Assembly (NCBI RefSeq): GCF_017812015.1
Contig: NZ_JADQTN010000001.1
Coordinates: forward strand, 1,280,501-1,344,500
DNA length: 64,000 nucleotides
Direction: 5' to 3'
Origin: Pontixanthobacter sp. CEM42
GTDB taxonomy: Bacteria; Pseudomonadota; Alphaproteobacteria; Sphingomonadales; Sphingomonadaceae
The notes beneath the pieces were generated by a model. That model had not been told where the DNA came from. It searched no databases and saw nothing but the letters and a program-made list of their open reading frames with translations. Both the position numbers and the translations under genes were made by a program. Below, piece by piece: positions 1-8,238 of the stretch (position 1 is the stretch's first letter; every line of letters begins with the position of its first letter).

Positions 1-17
1 ACTTGAATATGTTTCGA

Positions 18-93
18 TGGTGGAGCCTAGCGGGATCGAACCGCTGACCTCAACACTGCCAGTGTTGCGCTCTCCCAGCTGAGCTAAGGCCCC
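18..93 (-). tRNA. tRNA-Ala (anticodon GGC)
   Basis: A 76-base cloverleaf reads on the minus strand with an encoded CCA end. The acceptor stem GGGGCCT pairs with AGGCTCC and contains the G3:U70 pair that is the alanine identity element. The anticodon loop is CTGGCAG, closed by a CAACA/TGTTG stem, giving anticodon GGC. The T-arm GGTTCGATCC is canonical. It stands alone, with a palindromic repeat element upstream of it. Confidence 0.97.
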
Positions 94-187
94 AAAACCG
101 ATTTGTTGTTTCGCCCGAAAGCGAGACGAGGCCCTTTATGGGGGCCAACCGCGCAATGCAAGAGTATTTCGCGGTTTTGAGTTGTTT

Positions 188-414
188 GTTTTAGCCTCAA
201 GCGCCGGCGTTCGCATCCGCTCACTTAGGCTTCCGCCCTAACGGGCGACGCGCGGTCGCGCTTGCGATCGGCTAGTCGCCGACCGAACCATTCCTGGCCG
301 TTTCTGTATCGCGCCAGTCCGGTTCGCGACTAGCGAACCGCAAGGCCGACCGGCCGCCCGAGCTTATGCGAGGAAGCAAGCGAGGCGGATGCCTCGCGCC
401 CGCAGGGTCAAAAC
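188..414. repeat. Intergenic palindromic repeat, copy A
   Basis: This 227-base element fills most of the gap between the tRNA-Ala gene and the FYDLN-acid gene. The left end GTTTTAGCCTCAAGCGCCGG and the right end, read in reverse complement as GTTTTGACCCTGCGGGCG, form imperfect terminal inverted repeats. CATCCGC and CTAACGGGCG-like motifs lie inside. It lies 7 bases beyond the stop codon of the minus-strand gene at 422-748. Related copies lie at 5611-5821 and 63245-63473. It has no coding potential of its own and probably folds into a long hairpin. Confidence 0.8.
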
Positions 415-421
415 AAACGAA

Positions 422-748
422 TCAGGTTTCCGCTTCGTCGTCGTCGCCTTTGCCTTTGGACACAGCCATGTCTTCGCTGTCATCGCCAAGGTCGACGTCA
501 GAGTCGGGACGGTTCTCGTCCTCGTCGACGTCGCTCAGTTCATCATCCTCATCGGCCAGATCGCTATCGGCCTCGCCCTTCTTCTTCTCGTCGTCAAACG
601 GGATAGGCTGTTTCGTTTTCAGAACCGGCTCCGGCTCCCACTCTTCACCGCATTCGATGCAAGTGGCGGGATCATCCTTGCCCAAATCGTAGAAGCGAGT
701 GCCGCATTTTGGACACGTGCGCTTTGTGCCCCATTCTGGCTTAACCAT
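422..748 (-). CDS. FYDLN-acid domain protein (TIGR02300-type)
   Basis: A 108-residue protein. The N-terminal part holds a zinc-ribbon-like pair, CPKC at about residues 13-16 and CIEC at about 31-34, around the diagnostic motif RFYDLGKDDP. The C-terminal half is almost entirely Asp/Glu/Ser, so the protein is strongly acidic and probably disordered there. The family is conserved in alphaproteobacteria and has no firmly established role; a nucleic-acid-associated or regulatory function is only a guess from the ribbon. It is divergent from aroA, and a palindromic repeat starts just past its stop codon. Confidence 0.93.
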   Translation of the reverse strand: MVKPEWGTKRTCPKCGTRFYDLGKDDPATCIECGEEWEPEPVLKTKQPIPFDDEKKKGEADSDLADEDDELSDVDEDENRPDSDVDLGDDSEDMAVSKGKGDDDEAET

Positions 749-933
749 TATAAATCCTTACGTGCTGTCCAGATTAGCTATCTGGAGCGAAAATTTCTGA
801 ATGTGTATCGGGTGCGACGCTCATATAATACAAGGTCGGAATCACATGCGGGCGCGCCTTGCCATAGGGTATGTGCCCTGTCAAAGCCCTGATGCCCAAC
901 CGCCGAATTCACCGTCAAAATCGAAAGCCATTA

Positions 934-2262
934 GTGACCGATACTCCGACCCCGAAACGCTTTGCATCGCTTGGCCCGCTCACCGGGACAATCCACGTAC
1001 CCGGCGACAAATCAATCAGCCACCGCTCGCTGATGTTCGGAGCGTTGGCGGTGGGCGAAACCAAAGTGAGCGGATTGCTGGAAGGGCATGACGTCATCGC
1101 CACTGCGGACGCGTTGCGCGCGATGGGCGCGACTACAGAGCGTTCCGGAAAGGGCCAATGGTCGATCCACGGCGTTGGAGTCGGCGGATTGTTACAGCCT
1201 AAACAAGCGCTGGATATGGGCAATAGTGGCACCTCCACTCGCTTGCTGATGGGCCTGATCGCCAGTCATGGCATAACCGCATCATTCACTGGCGACGCCA
1301 GCCTGTCAGGCCGCCCGATGGGCCGCGTGATTGAACCGCTGAGCCAAATGGGCGCGAATTTTACTTCCAGTCCGGGCGGAACCTTGCCGCTGATGATGAC
1401 AGGTAGCCTGCCCGCTATTCCGATCACCTACCGTCTGCCGGTTGCATCCGCGCAGGTAAAAAGCGCTGTGCTACTTGCCGGTCTCAACACTCCCGGCATC
1501 ACCACGGTGATCGAACCCGTGCCCACGCGCGATCATTCGGAGCGGATGCTGAAAGGCTTTGGCGCTGAATTGACGGTCGAGGAAATCGACGGTGAACGCC
1601 ATATCAGCATCCATGGCGACGCAGAGCTTTCGCCGCAAACCATCACTGTACCCGGCGACCCCTCATCCGCAGCGTTTTTCATCGTCGCCGCGCTGATTAC
1701 CGAAGGCAGCGACCTGCTGATTGAAAATGTCGGACTTAATGCTACGCGCGCTGGCCTGGTCACTGTGCTCAAGAAAATGGGTGGCAATATCGAGCTGGTT
1801 GACGAACGCGAAGTTGGCGGAGAGCCTGTTGCCGATCTGCGCGTCAAGCATTCACGGCTGCAGGGCATCGACGTCGATCCGGCTATCGCACCAAGCATGA
1901 TAGACGAATTTCCCGTGCTGTTTGTAGCCGCTTCGCTCGCAAAGGGCCGCACAACCACCAGCGGGCTAGACGAACTTCGCGTGAAAGAGTCTGATCGACT
2001 CTCCACCATGGCAACCGCCCTCAAAGCTGCCGGTGCGATTGTCGAAGAGCTCGCAGACGGCCTCATCATCGAAGGCAGCGACGGAGTACCCTTGCCCGGA
2101 ACCGACGAGGAAACAATCGTCACCCATCTCGATCACCGGATTGCAATGAGCATGGCCGTCGCAGGCCTCGCCAGCAAAGGCGGTGTTGAGATCGATGACA
2201 CACGACCGATTTCGACCAGTTTCCCATCCTTTGAAGAACTGCTCGCAGAAAGCGCGTCTTGA
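934..2262 (+). CDS. aroA: 3-phosphoshikimate 1-carboxyvinyltransferase (EPSP synthase)
   Basis: It joins phosphoenolpyruvate to shikimate-3-phosphate in the shikimate pathway in the cytoplasm. The substrate-binding signature PGDKSISHRS lies near the N-terminus, followed by GNSGTSTRLLMG, LSGRPMGRVI and, late in the protein, DHRIAMSMAV. I chose the GTG at 934 (442 residues) because family members begin about a dozen residues before the GPLTG motif, and a weak GAAAG lies 7 bases upstream. In-frame ATGs at 871 and 892 would add poorly conserved residues. Its TGA overlaps the next gene's TTG start. aroA and cmk, with rpsA following, are commonly neighbours in alphaproteobacteria. Confidence 0.95.
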   Translation: MTDTPTPKRFASLGPLTGTIHVPGDKSISHRSLMFGALAVGETKVSGLLEGHDVIATADALRAMGATTERSGKGQWSIHGVGVGGLLQPKQALDMGNSGTSTRLLMGLIASHGITASFTGDASLSGRPMGRVIEPLSQMGANFTSSPGGTLPLMMTGSLPAIPITYRLPVASAQVKSAVLLAGLNTPGITTVIEPVPTRDHSERMLKGFGAELTVEEIDGERHISIHGDAELSPQTITVPGDPSSAAFFIVAALITEGSDLLIENVGLNATRAGLVTVLKKMGGNIELVDEREVGGEPVADLRVKHSRLQGIDVDPAIAPSMIDEFPVLFVAASLAKGRTTTSGLDELRVKESDRLSTMATALKAAGAIVEELADGLIIEGSDGVPLPGTDEETIVTHLDHRIAMSMAVAGLASKGGVEIDDTRPISTSFPSFEELLAESAS

Positions 2263-2633
2263 ATATTACAGCCTTCTGGGAACTCCCCTGGTTTAAACAA
2301 ACGTTCCCGATCAACCTGTTTGGAATTTCAGGCCGTGCGACCAGACGACACTATCTTGTCGTGTTCCTGTTGACTGTCACGATGTTGATCGTTGGAGTAG
2401 AAGAAACCAACGACACTATGAGAGTGATTGCATTGGTGTTTGCGGCTTTGATTTTGCTCACAGGCACTATTCGCCGATTGCATGATGCCGAGCTTGCGTG
2501 GTGGTGGATGCTATTTGGCTTCGTTCCCTATATCGGCATTGGCTTTCTAGGTTTTGCGATGTTCCAAGCAGGAACGCGCGGAAAGAACAAATATGGCCTT
2601 GATCCGCGCGGCAGGATTGGTTGGGATGATTGA
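2259..2633 (+). CDS. DUF805 family small membrane protein
   Basis: A 124-residue protein with a motif order typical of DUF805. A short N-terminus leads to SGRATRRHY, then three to four hydrophobic segments, with RRLHDAELAWWW between them, and an ending NKYGLDPRG. It is probably an inner-membrane protein; the biochemical role of the family is unknown. The start is a TTG sharing bases with the aroA stop (TTGA), so translation is probably coupled to aroA. No other start exists upstream of the conserved region. The next gene begins one base after its stop. Confidence 0.85.
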   Translation: MNITAFWELPWFKQTFPINLFGISGRATRRHYLVVFLLTVTMLIVGVEETNDTMRVIALVFAALILLTGTIRRLHDAELAWWWMLFGFVPYIGIGFLGFAMFQAGTRGKNKYGLDPRGRIGWDD

Positions 2634-2634
2634 G

Positions 2635-2895
2635 ATGGATATTTACACTGCAATCGGCTTTGTCGGGATGATCATGATCGTATCCGCTTATGCGTATCTG
2701 ACGGCGAAGGACGAACCGAACCCGTTTATCCTGCACGGCACCAATCTGGTCGGCGCGACATTGCTGGCGATTTCACTGCTGGTACACACAAACCTACCCT
2801 CGCTCGTGCTAGAGGCGATTTGGATCAGCGTCGCGATCTGGGGATTGACCAAGGCATTTCTGGCCCGAAGAGAGGGACGGAGGAAAGCAAAATGA
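2635..2895 (+). CDS. CBU_0592-like small membrane protein
   Basis: An 86-residue hydrophobic protein with three predicted membrane segments: IGFVGMIMIVSAY, NLVGATLLAISLLV and AIWISVAIWGLTKAF. A short basic tail, ARREGRRKAK, follows. The pattern resembles the CBU_0592 family of uncharacterised membrane proteins. I placed the start at the ATG one base after the preceding stop, because residues encoded upstream overlap the DUF805 gene and look unrelated. Its TGA overlaps the cmk ATG (ATGA), so the aroA-to-cmk genes read as one operon. The function is unknown. Confidence 0.78.
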   Translation: MDIYTAIGFVGMIMIVSAYAYLTAKDEPNPFILHGTNLVGATLLAISLLVHTNLPSLVLEAIWISVAIWGLTKAFLARREGRRKAK

Positions 2896-3515
2896 TTATC
2901 GCCGTAGATGGCCCTACCGCCTCTGGCAAAGGGACGATTTCCAAAAAACTGGCGACACATTTCGGCTTGCCGCATCTGGATACCGGCCTGCTTTATCGCG
3001 CGGTCGGGCGGCAAGTGATCCTAAATGGCGGCGATCCAGACAATGCGGGTGATGCATTGACTGCAGTCGCGTTCCCCGATGAACTGCTCGACGATCCGGT
3101 TTTGCGCAATGAAGCCACGGGCAGCTTGGCAAGCCGCGCTTCGGTCCATCCAGCGGTGCGGAAAGCCCTGTTCGAACGGCAACGCGCCTTTGCCAAGCAA
3201 GGTGGCGGTGCAGTGCTCGACGGGCGAGATATCGGAACGGTGATCGCGCCCGATGCAGATGTGAAGCTGTTTATCACCGCTAGTGTAACCGCCCGTGCGC
3301 AAAGGCGCTTCAATGAAATGGAGCAGCGCGGTGTGTCGATCTCGCTATCCGAAATCGAAGCCGATTTGGAGCGCCGCGATGCCCGAGATACCGGCCGCAA
3401 AGACGCGCCGCTTCTTGCCGCAGAGGATGCGTTTGTGATCGACACGTCCGAACTTGGTATCGAAGAAGCGTTCGCCGCAGCGCTTGAGACAATTGCACAG
3501 TCACAAACAAGCTAA
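2892..3515 (+). CDS. cmk: Cytidylate kinase
   Basis: It phosphorylates CMP and dCMP with ATP in pyrimidine nucleotide metabolism. The 207-residue protein opens with IIAVDGPTASGKGT, a Walker A motif, and carries LDTGLLYRAVG, the DGRDIGTVIAPDAD motif and the RRDARDTGR lid sequence, all typical of CMP kinase. The ATG overlaps the previous stop and has GGAGG upstream. It lies upstream of rpsA, an arrangement common in proteobacteria. Confidence 0.97.
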   Translation: MIIAVDGPTASGKGTISKKLATHFGLPHLDTGLLYRAVGRQVILNGGDPDNAGDALTAVAFPDELLDDPVLRNEATGSLASRASVHPAVRKALFERQRAFAKQGGGAVLDGRDIGTVIAPDADVKLFITASVTARAQRRFNEMEQRGVSISLSEIEADLERRDARDTGRKDAPLLAAEDAFVIDTSELGIEEAFAAALETIAQSQTS

Positions 3516-3882
3516 CCGAACCGCGAAGCCAACGACCTCTGTCCTACAACCCACATTTCTGACTAGCTGGCCAGGTGATCACACCGTCTCTCATCCAGCG
3601 CCAAACAACAGGCGAAATCAGGCCCGTTAGCTTTCTCTGCAGAACCCTGTTCCATGTGTTCCATCCTGTAGGACTTCCCCTCGGGAGCGTGGCTCCAATT
3701 CGCTTGCTTTCTGCGGGCATCTCCCCTAGGCGCGCGACCGTCTGAAGGGCACTCGTGTCCCAAAGGCCTTCATCGCGGCATTCGGTCCGGTGGAGAGTTC
3801 GGCCTCTTGGCCCACCAAGGCAATCCCGCCACGGTGGAGAAAAGACCCCGGGAACCAACCCGGCGGCCGGTCAAAATACATA
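3516..3882 (+). promoter_or_regulatory. Structured, non-coding leader region before rpsA
   Basis: This 367-base stretch lacks a convincing gene on either strand but is rich in complementary segments. GGAGC-GTG-GCTCC lies at about 3688-3700. CCGGG-AACCAA-CCCGG lies at 3848-3863, flanked by GACC and GGTC at 3844-3847 and 3868-3871. Ribosomal-protein leaders are often regulatory, so it may hold the rpsA promoter and a 5' UTR that S1 or another ligand senses. I could not identify a known RNA family, and the fold is by eye only. Confidence 0.4.
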
Positions 3883-3897
3883 TTAGGATACTCCTAA
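3883..3897 (+). promoter_or_regulatory. Hairpin enclosing the rpsA Shine-Dalgarno
   Basis: TTAGGA-TAC-TCCTAA is a perfect 6-base-pair inverted repeat ending three bases before the rpsA ATG. The only purine-rich ribosome-binding sequence there, AGGA, is paired with TCCT in the 3' arm. If it forms in the mRNA, the start would be hard to initiate by ordinary Shine-Dalgarno pairing. This fits the known weak or absent Shine-Dalgarno and autoregulation of rpsA in E. coli, though no conservation was checked here. Confidence 0.5.
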
Positions 3898-3900
3898 CCT

Positions 3901-5607
3901 ATGGCAACTTCAGCCAATCCTACGCGCTCGGATTTCGAAGCGCTTCTCAATGAACAACTCGGTGGTGCAGAAGACGGTGGCTTTGAAGGCCGCGTCGTTA
4001 AAGGCACCGTTACCGCGATCGAAAACGGCAAAGCCGTTGTCGACGTAGGCCTCAAGAGTGAAGGCCGCATTGACCTTAAAGAATTCTCCCGCGGCGATGA
4101 CGACCACGGCCTGACTGTCGGCGCTGAAGTCGAAGTCTATGTCGACCGTGTCGAAAACGCTGACGGCGAGGCAATGCTTTCCCGCGACCGCGCACGCCGC
4201 GAAGCCGCATGGGACAAGCTTGAAAACGAATTCGGCGAAAATGCCCGCGTAAATGGCCGCATCTTCGGCCGCGTCAAAGGCGGCTTCACTGTCGACCTCG
4301 ACGGCGCCGTGGCCTTCCTGCCCGGTTCGCAAGTCGATATCCGCCCCGTCCGTGACATCACTCCGTTGATGGACATCGAACAGCCGTTCCAAATCCTCAA
4401 GATGGATCGCCGCCGCGGCAATATCGTTGTTTCGCGTCGCTCGATCCTCGAAGAAACACGCGCCGAACAGCGCAGCGAACTGATCGGTGAACTGGCTGAA
4501 GGTCAGGTCATTGACGGTGTAGTCAAGAACATCACTGACTACGGTGCATTCGTTGATCTGGGCGGCATTGACGGCCTGCTCCACGTCACCGACATGAGCT
4601 ACAAGCGGGTCAACCACCCGAGCGAGATCATCGAAATCGGTCAGACCGTTACTGTCCAGATCGTTCGCATCAACAGCGAAACCCAGCGCATCAGCCTTGG
4701 CATGAAGCAGCTGGAAAGCGATCCATGGGATGGCGTCGGCGCGAAATACCCTATCGGCGCGAAGCTGCAGGGTACTGTCACCAACATCACCGAATATGGT
4801 GCGTTTGTGGAACTGGAAGCCGGCATCGAAGGTCTGGTCCACGTTTCCGAAATGTCTTGGACAAAGAAGAACGTTCACCCCGGCAAAATCGTTTCGACAT
4901 CGCAAGAAGTCGACGTGCTTGTCCTCGAAGTGGACAGTGAAAAGCGCCGCATCTCGCTCGGCCTCAAGCAGGCTCAGGGCAACCCATGGGAAGAATTCGC
5001 AGAGAAATTCCCTGTTGGCGCAACCGTCACCGGCGAAGTCAAGAATGCGACCGAATTCGGTCTGTTCATCGGCCTTGATGGCGATGTGGACGGCATGGTT
5101 CACATGTCCGACATCGCATGGGGCATCTCGGGCGAAGACGCTCTGGCGTTGCACCGTAAAGGTGAAGAAGTCCAAGCGATCGTTCTCGATGTCGACACCG
5201 ACAAGGAGCGCATCAGCTTGGGCATGAAACAGCTTGAAAAGGGTGCTCCATCGGCAGAAGGCGCTGCTGGCGGCGGTCTGAAGCGCGGCGACGTTGTTAC
5301 CGTGACTGTTCTCGAAGTCCGCGATGGCGGCCTCGAAGTTCAGGCTGGCGACGATGGCGCAACCGGCTTCATCAAGCGTTCGGATCTCGGCCGTGACCGT
5401 GACGAGCAACGTCCTGACCGTTTCCAAACCGGCAACAAAGTCGATGCGATGGTCACCGGTTTCGACCGTTCGAAGAAGCCAAACTTCTCGATCAAAGCAC
5501 GTCAGATTTCCGAAGAGAAGGAAGCAGTGGAGCAGTTCGGTTCATCCGATTCGGGCGCATCACTCGGCGACATTCTCGGCGAAGCTCTTAAGGGCAAAGA
5601 AGACTAA
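3901..5607 (+). CDS. rpsA: 30S ribosomal protein S1
   Basis: A 568-residue mRNA-binding ribosomal protein made of repeated S1 (OB-fold) domains. Six are visible, with the strongest signatures in the middle: GVVKNITDYGAFVDLGGIDGLLHVTDMSY, then a repeat with ITEYGAFVELEAGIEGLVHVSEMSW, then ATEFGLFIGLDGDVDGMVHMSDIAW. Most units are followed by a KRISLGMKQ-like ending. The length is normal for the family. A palindromic repeat begins directly after the stop codon and probably contributes to the transcript end. Confidence 0.98.
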   Translation: MATSANPTRSDFEALLNEQLGGAEDGGFEGRVVKGTVTAIENGKAVVDVGLKSEGRIDLKEFSRGDDDHGLTVGAEVEVYVDRVENADGEAMLSRDRARREAAWDKLENEFGENARVNGRIFGRVKGGFTVDLDGAVAFLPGSQVDIRPVRDITPLMDIEQPFQILKMDRRRGNIVVSRRSILEETRAEQRSELIGELAEGQVIDGVVKNITDYGAFVDLGGIDGLLHVTDMSYKRVNHPSEIIEIGQTVTVQIVRINSETQRISLGMKQLESDPWDGVGAKYPIGAKLQGTVTNITEYGAFVELEAGIEGLVHVSEMSWTKKNVHPGKIVSTSQEVDVLVLEVDSEKRRISLGLKQAQGNPWEEFAEKFPVGATVTGEVKNATEFGLFIGLDGDVDGMVHMSDIAWGISGEDALALHRKGEEVQAIVLDVDTDKERISLGMKQLEKGAPSAEGAAGGGLKRGDVVTVTVLEVRDGGLEVQAGDDGATGFIKRSDLGRDRDEQRPDRFQTGNKVDAMVTGFDRSKKPNFSIKARQISEEKEAVEQFGSSDSGASLGDILGEALKGKED

Positions 5608-5610
5608 CTC

Positions 5611-5821
5611 GTTTAGGCCCTCAAACGCCGGGCGCCGACATCCGTCGGCTTAGCTTCGCCCTAACGGGCGTCGTGCAGTCGCACTCTGGCTACCGCAACC
5701 AAGAATAGCGGTCGCGGCAGCCATAGGGCCGACCGGCCCGCCCGCAGCGAAGCGACCGTTAGGGAGCGAAAGCGAGGAAAGCCAAGTGAACGGATGTTCA
5801 CGCCGGCGTTTGAGGCTAAAC
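5611..5821. repeat. Intergenic palindromic repeat, copy B
   Basis: A 211-base element starting three bases past the rpsA stop. Its ends are near-perfect inverted repeats. The left end reads GTTTAGGCCCTCAAACGCCG, and the right end in reverse complement reads GTTTAGCCTCAAACGCCGG. CCTAACGGGCG and its partner-like CCGTTAGGGAGC lie further in, so the whole unit can fold on itself. It is related to copies A and C. Confidence 0.8.
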
Positions 5822-5825
5822 AAAG

Positions 5826-5860
5826 AAAGGCCCGCCCTCCACTTTGGAAGGCGGGCCTTT
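5826..5860 (+). terminator. Strong hairpin terminator after rpsA
   Basis: AAAGGCCCGCC and GGCGGGCCTTT form an 11-base-pair perfect stem around a 13-base loop. A short T-run inside the 3' arm ends it, so it could work in both directions. It separates rpsA and repeat copy B from gloB. Confidence 0.75.
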
Positions 5861-5892
5861 CCTACTTCGGGCGCCTGTCCTACAAAGCTGCC

Positions 5893-6648
5893 ATGCTACA
5901 GATTCATCAGTTCCCCTGCCTGTCCGACAATTACGGATATCTCGTCCACGATCCCGCCAGCGGCGAGACGACCTGCATCGATACGCCCGACGCTACGGAG
6001 TATCTCAAACAAGCCGATGCGCAGGGTTGGACGATTACCCATATCTGGAACACCCATTGGCATCCGGATCATGCAGGTGGGAATGAAGAGATCAAGGCTG
6101 CGACAGGTTGCACTGTGATCGGTCCTGCTGAGGTCGAGAAAATCGCTAAGCCAGATGTTATCATCAAGCATGGTGATACTGTCTCGCTCGGTGCTTTTAC
6201 CGGCGATGTGATTGATGTTGGCGGCCATACCAACGGCCATATCGCGATCCATGTTGCGGAAGCGGGTGTGGCGTTCGTTGGTGATGCAGTATTTGCGCTG
6301 GGTTGCGGGCGGATGTTCGAAGGCACACCAGATCAATTCTGGGCCAGTTTGGAGAGGATCAAGGCCCTCCCTGCCGATACTATGCTCTACTGCGCGCATG
6401 AATATACACAGGCGAATGCCAAGTTCGCGGTGCATGCCGATCCGGAAAATACTGCCCTCGCCGATTATGCGGCCGAGATTGATCGCAAACGCGCCGAGAA
6501 CACGCCAACAGTGCCAATGGGCTTGGCGCGCGAACTCGACACCAACCCTTTCCTGCGCGCCGACGATCCGGCTCTGATGGCAAAATGGGGCGGTGATACG
6601 CCCGAGGCGACCTTCGCAGCGCTTCGCGCAGGTAAGGACAATTTCTAA
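5893..6648 (+). CDS. gloB: Hydroxyacylglutathione hydrolase (glyoxalase II)
   Basis: It hydrolyses S-lactoylglutathione to lactate and glutathione, the second step of methylglyoxal detoxification. The 251-residue protein has the metallo-hydrolase metal motif THWHPDH (H55, H57, D59, H60), then GHTNGHIA, FVGDAVFALGCGR and the C-terminal glyoxalase II features CAHEYTQANAKFA and NPFLR. The ATG at 5893 gives the conserved N-terminus QIHQFPCLSDNY. The possible upstream extension would run through the terminator hairpin and was rejected. The next gene starts five bases downstream, so the two may be co-transcribed. Confidence 0.96.
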   Translation: MLQIHQFPCLSDNYGYLVHDPASGETTCIDTPDATEYLKQADAQGWTITHIWNTHWHPDHAGGNEEIKAATGCTVIGPAEVEKIAKPDVIIKHGDTVSLGAFTGDVIDVGGHTNGHIAIHVAEAGVAFVGDAVFALGCGRMFEGTPDQFWASLERIKALPADTMLYCAHEYTQANAKFAVHADPENTALADYAAEIDRKRAENTPTVPMGLARELDTNPFLRADDPALMAKWGGDTPEATFAALRAGKDNF

Positions 6649-6653
6649 GCCTT

Positions 6654-7634
6654 ATGCAGGCTCTCCAAGTCACATCGCTAAGCTCTGACCTCTCCGGTTG
6701 CGAGCTGGTCGACCTGCCCACGCCTCAACGGCAATCAGGCGAGGTGCTGGTGCGCATCCGCGCCGCCTCGCTCAATTTCCCCGATCTGCTGATGACGCGC
6801 GGGGAATATCAGTTCAAACCGGAGCCGCCCTTCACCTCTGGCATGGAATTATCCGGCGAAGTGATAGAAGCCGATGCCGATAGCGCCTTTTCCGTTGGTG
6901 ACCGGATCATGGGCGGCGCAAAAACTGGTGCGATGGCGGAGTATGCCTCTGTGCCCGAGCGCAACCTACGCCTTGCCCCAGAGGGTTTGGACTATCCACA
7001 AGCTGCCGCTCTCGGCGCGGCCTACACCACCGCCTACACGGCGCTGGTCGAGCAAGGAGCGCTCGAGGCTGGTCAGTGGGTTCTTGTACATGGAGCCAGC
7101 GGAGGCGTTTCGTTAGCCGCAATTGATCTGGCCAAATCGCTCGGCGCGAAAGTAATCGCTGCGACTGGCTCACCCGAGAAAATGGATCGGATTGGCGCGC
7201 TTTACGCGCTCGATGCTGTGATCGAGAGCAAAGGGCGCTTTCGCGAACAAGTCGCCGAAATCACCGATGGCAAGCTATGCGACTTGGTATTGGATACGGT
7301 CGGCGGTGACATATTCGATGAAAGCACGCGCTGTGTGGCCTTCGGAGGAAAACTGCTGGTGGTAGGCTTCGCGGGCGGGCGCATCGCCGACATCGCAACC
7401 AACATCCCCCTAATCAAAGGTTTCTCAGTCGTCGGTGTCCGTGCGGGCGAATATGCACGGCGCTTTCCAGATCGTGGCAAACGTATCGCTGGCGAAGTTT
7501 CGCGAACGGCCAGTGAAGGACAGATTGCCCCAGCAATAGACAGGACCATCCCGCTAGCCCATTGGCGCGAGGCATTTGAAGCGATGGCAGGTCGCAAACT
7601 GGTGGGGAAAATTATCCTCGAACCCGGTCGCTAG
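6654..7634 (+). CDS. NADPH:quinone oxidoreductase-like MDR protein
   Basis: A 326-residue zinc-independent medium-chain dehydrogenase/reductase. Visible landmarks are RIRAASLNFPDLLMTRGEY near residue 40, the catalytic-domain stretch GMELSGEV, and the Rossmann motif VHGASGGVSLAAIDLAKSLG at about residues 144-163. DLVLDTVGGD and GRKLVGKIIL lie at the end. Such enzymes reduce quinones or enones with NADPH; the real substrate cannot be read from sequence. It follows gloB closely and ends against the convergent ATP synthase operon. Confidence 0.9.
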   Translation: MQALQVTSLSSDLSGCELVDLPTPQRQSGEVLVRIRAASLNFPDLLMTRGEYQFKPEPPFTSGMELSGEVIEADADSAFSVGDRIMGGAKTGAMAEYASVPERNLRLAPEGLDYPQAAALGAAYTTAYTALVEQGALEAGQWVLVHGASGGVSLAAIDLAKSLGAKVIAATGSPEKMDRIGALYALDAVIESKGRFREQVAEITDGKLCDLVLDTVGGDIFDESTRCVAFGGKLLVVGFAGGRIADIATNIPLIKGFSVVGVRAGEYARRFPDRGKRIAGEVSRTASEGQIAPAIDRTIPLAHWREAFEAMAGRKLVGKIILEPGR

Positions 7635-7636
7635 AA

Positions 7637-7668
7637 ACAAAAAAAGGCGGCCACTCGGACCGCCTTGT
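7637..7668 (-). terminator. Terminator of the Fo ATP synthase operon
   Basis: On the minus strand AAGGCGG and CCGCCTT form a 7-base-pair stem followed by a run of seven T, the classic intrinsic terminator. It lies 34 bases beyond the atpF stop. On the plus strand the same hairpin could stop read-through from the oxidoreductase gene. Confidence 0.85.
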
Positions 7669-7701
7669 AATGTCTGGAATTGCCAGTGTTCGTTTAGAAG
7701 C

Positions 7702-8238
7702 TTAGATGCCTGCGATCACCTGATCGGCCAACTTACCGTCAGCCGCGGCATCATGCTTCTTCGCAATCAGCTCTTGCGCAGCAGAGGTTGCAGCGTTGGC
7801 AGCACGAGCGCGGACATCGTCCACGGCATCACGCTCAGCCGCAGCGATCTTGTCTTCCGCCATTTTCTTACGGCGAGCAACCATCGCTTTGCTGTCTTCT
7901 TCAGCTTTCGCAACGATGGCGTCGGCTTCTTTCTGAGCGCCTTCCATCATCGCTTCGGCGTCTTTTTCAGCACCAGCGATTTTCGCGGCGTACTCGTTAC
8001 GAAGCGCTTCCGCTTCAGCGCGAAGCTTCTTCGCTTCGTCGAGCTGTTCGCGGATCGCGGCGATCTTGTTGTCTAGACCGCCAGTGATCATGCCGGGGAC
8101 TTTCTTCCACACCATGATCAGGATCAGGACCGCCATCGAAATCGATACAATGACGTAGGGCTCCATGCCCCAAAGCATCGGTCCTGCAGGTTTTTCGCCT
8201 TCTGCAGCGGACGCGAGGATCAGCATCAGATTATGCAT
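7702..8238 (-). CDS. atpF: ATP synthase Fo subunit b
   Basis: A 178-residue peripheral-stalk subunit linking the Fo channel to F1. One membrane segment lies near residues 27-45 (PYVIVSISMAVLILIMVW). It is followed by a long Ala/Glu/Lys-rich helix, about residues 58-160, that should dimerise as a coiled coil with b'. The short pre-membrane stretch AAEGEKPAGPMLWG is typical of alphaproteobacterial b subunits. It is the last gene of the operon, and its start overlaps the end of the b' gene by 8 bases. Confidence 0.95.
   Translation of the reverse strand: MHNLMLILASAAEGEKPAGPMLWGMEPYVIVSISMAVLILIMVWKKVPGMITGGLDNKIAAIREQLDEAKKLRAEAEALRNEYAAKIAGAEKDAEAMMEGAQKEADAIVAKAEEDSKAMVARRKKMAEDKIAAAERDAVDDVRARAANAATSAAQELIAKKHDAAADGKLADQVIAGI

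Noticed and set aside
871-933. N-terminal extension of AroA from the ATG at 871
   Set aside because: The added residues do not fit the family start, and the nearest purine-rich site is too close to that ATG.
3544-3858. Small minus-strand frames in the rpsA leader
   Set aside because: No ribosome-binding site or family pattern; the region is better explained as structured leader.
3910-5427. A 505-codon open frame antisense to rpsA
   Set aside because: It lies fully inside rpsA and encodes repetitive sequence that mirrors S1 repeats. Codon bias of the sense gene explains it.
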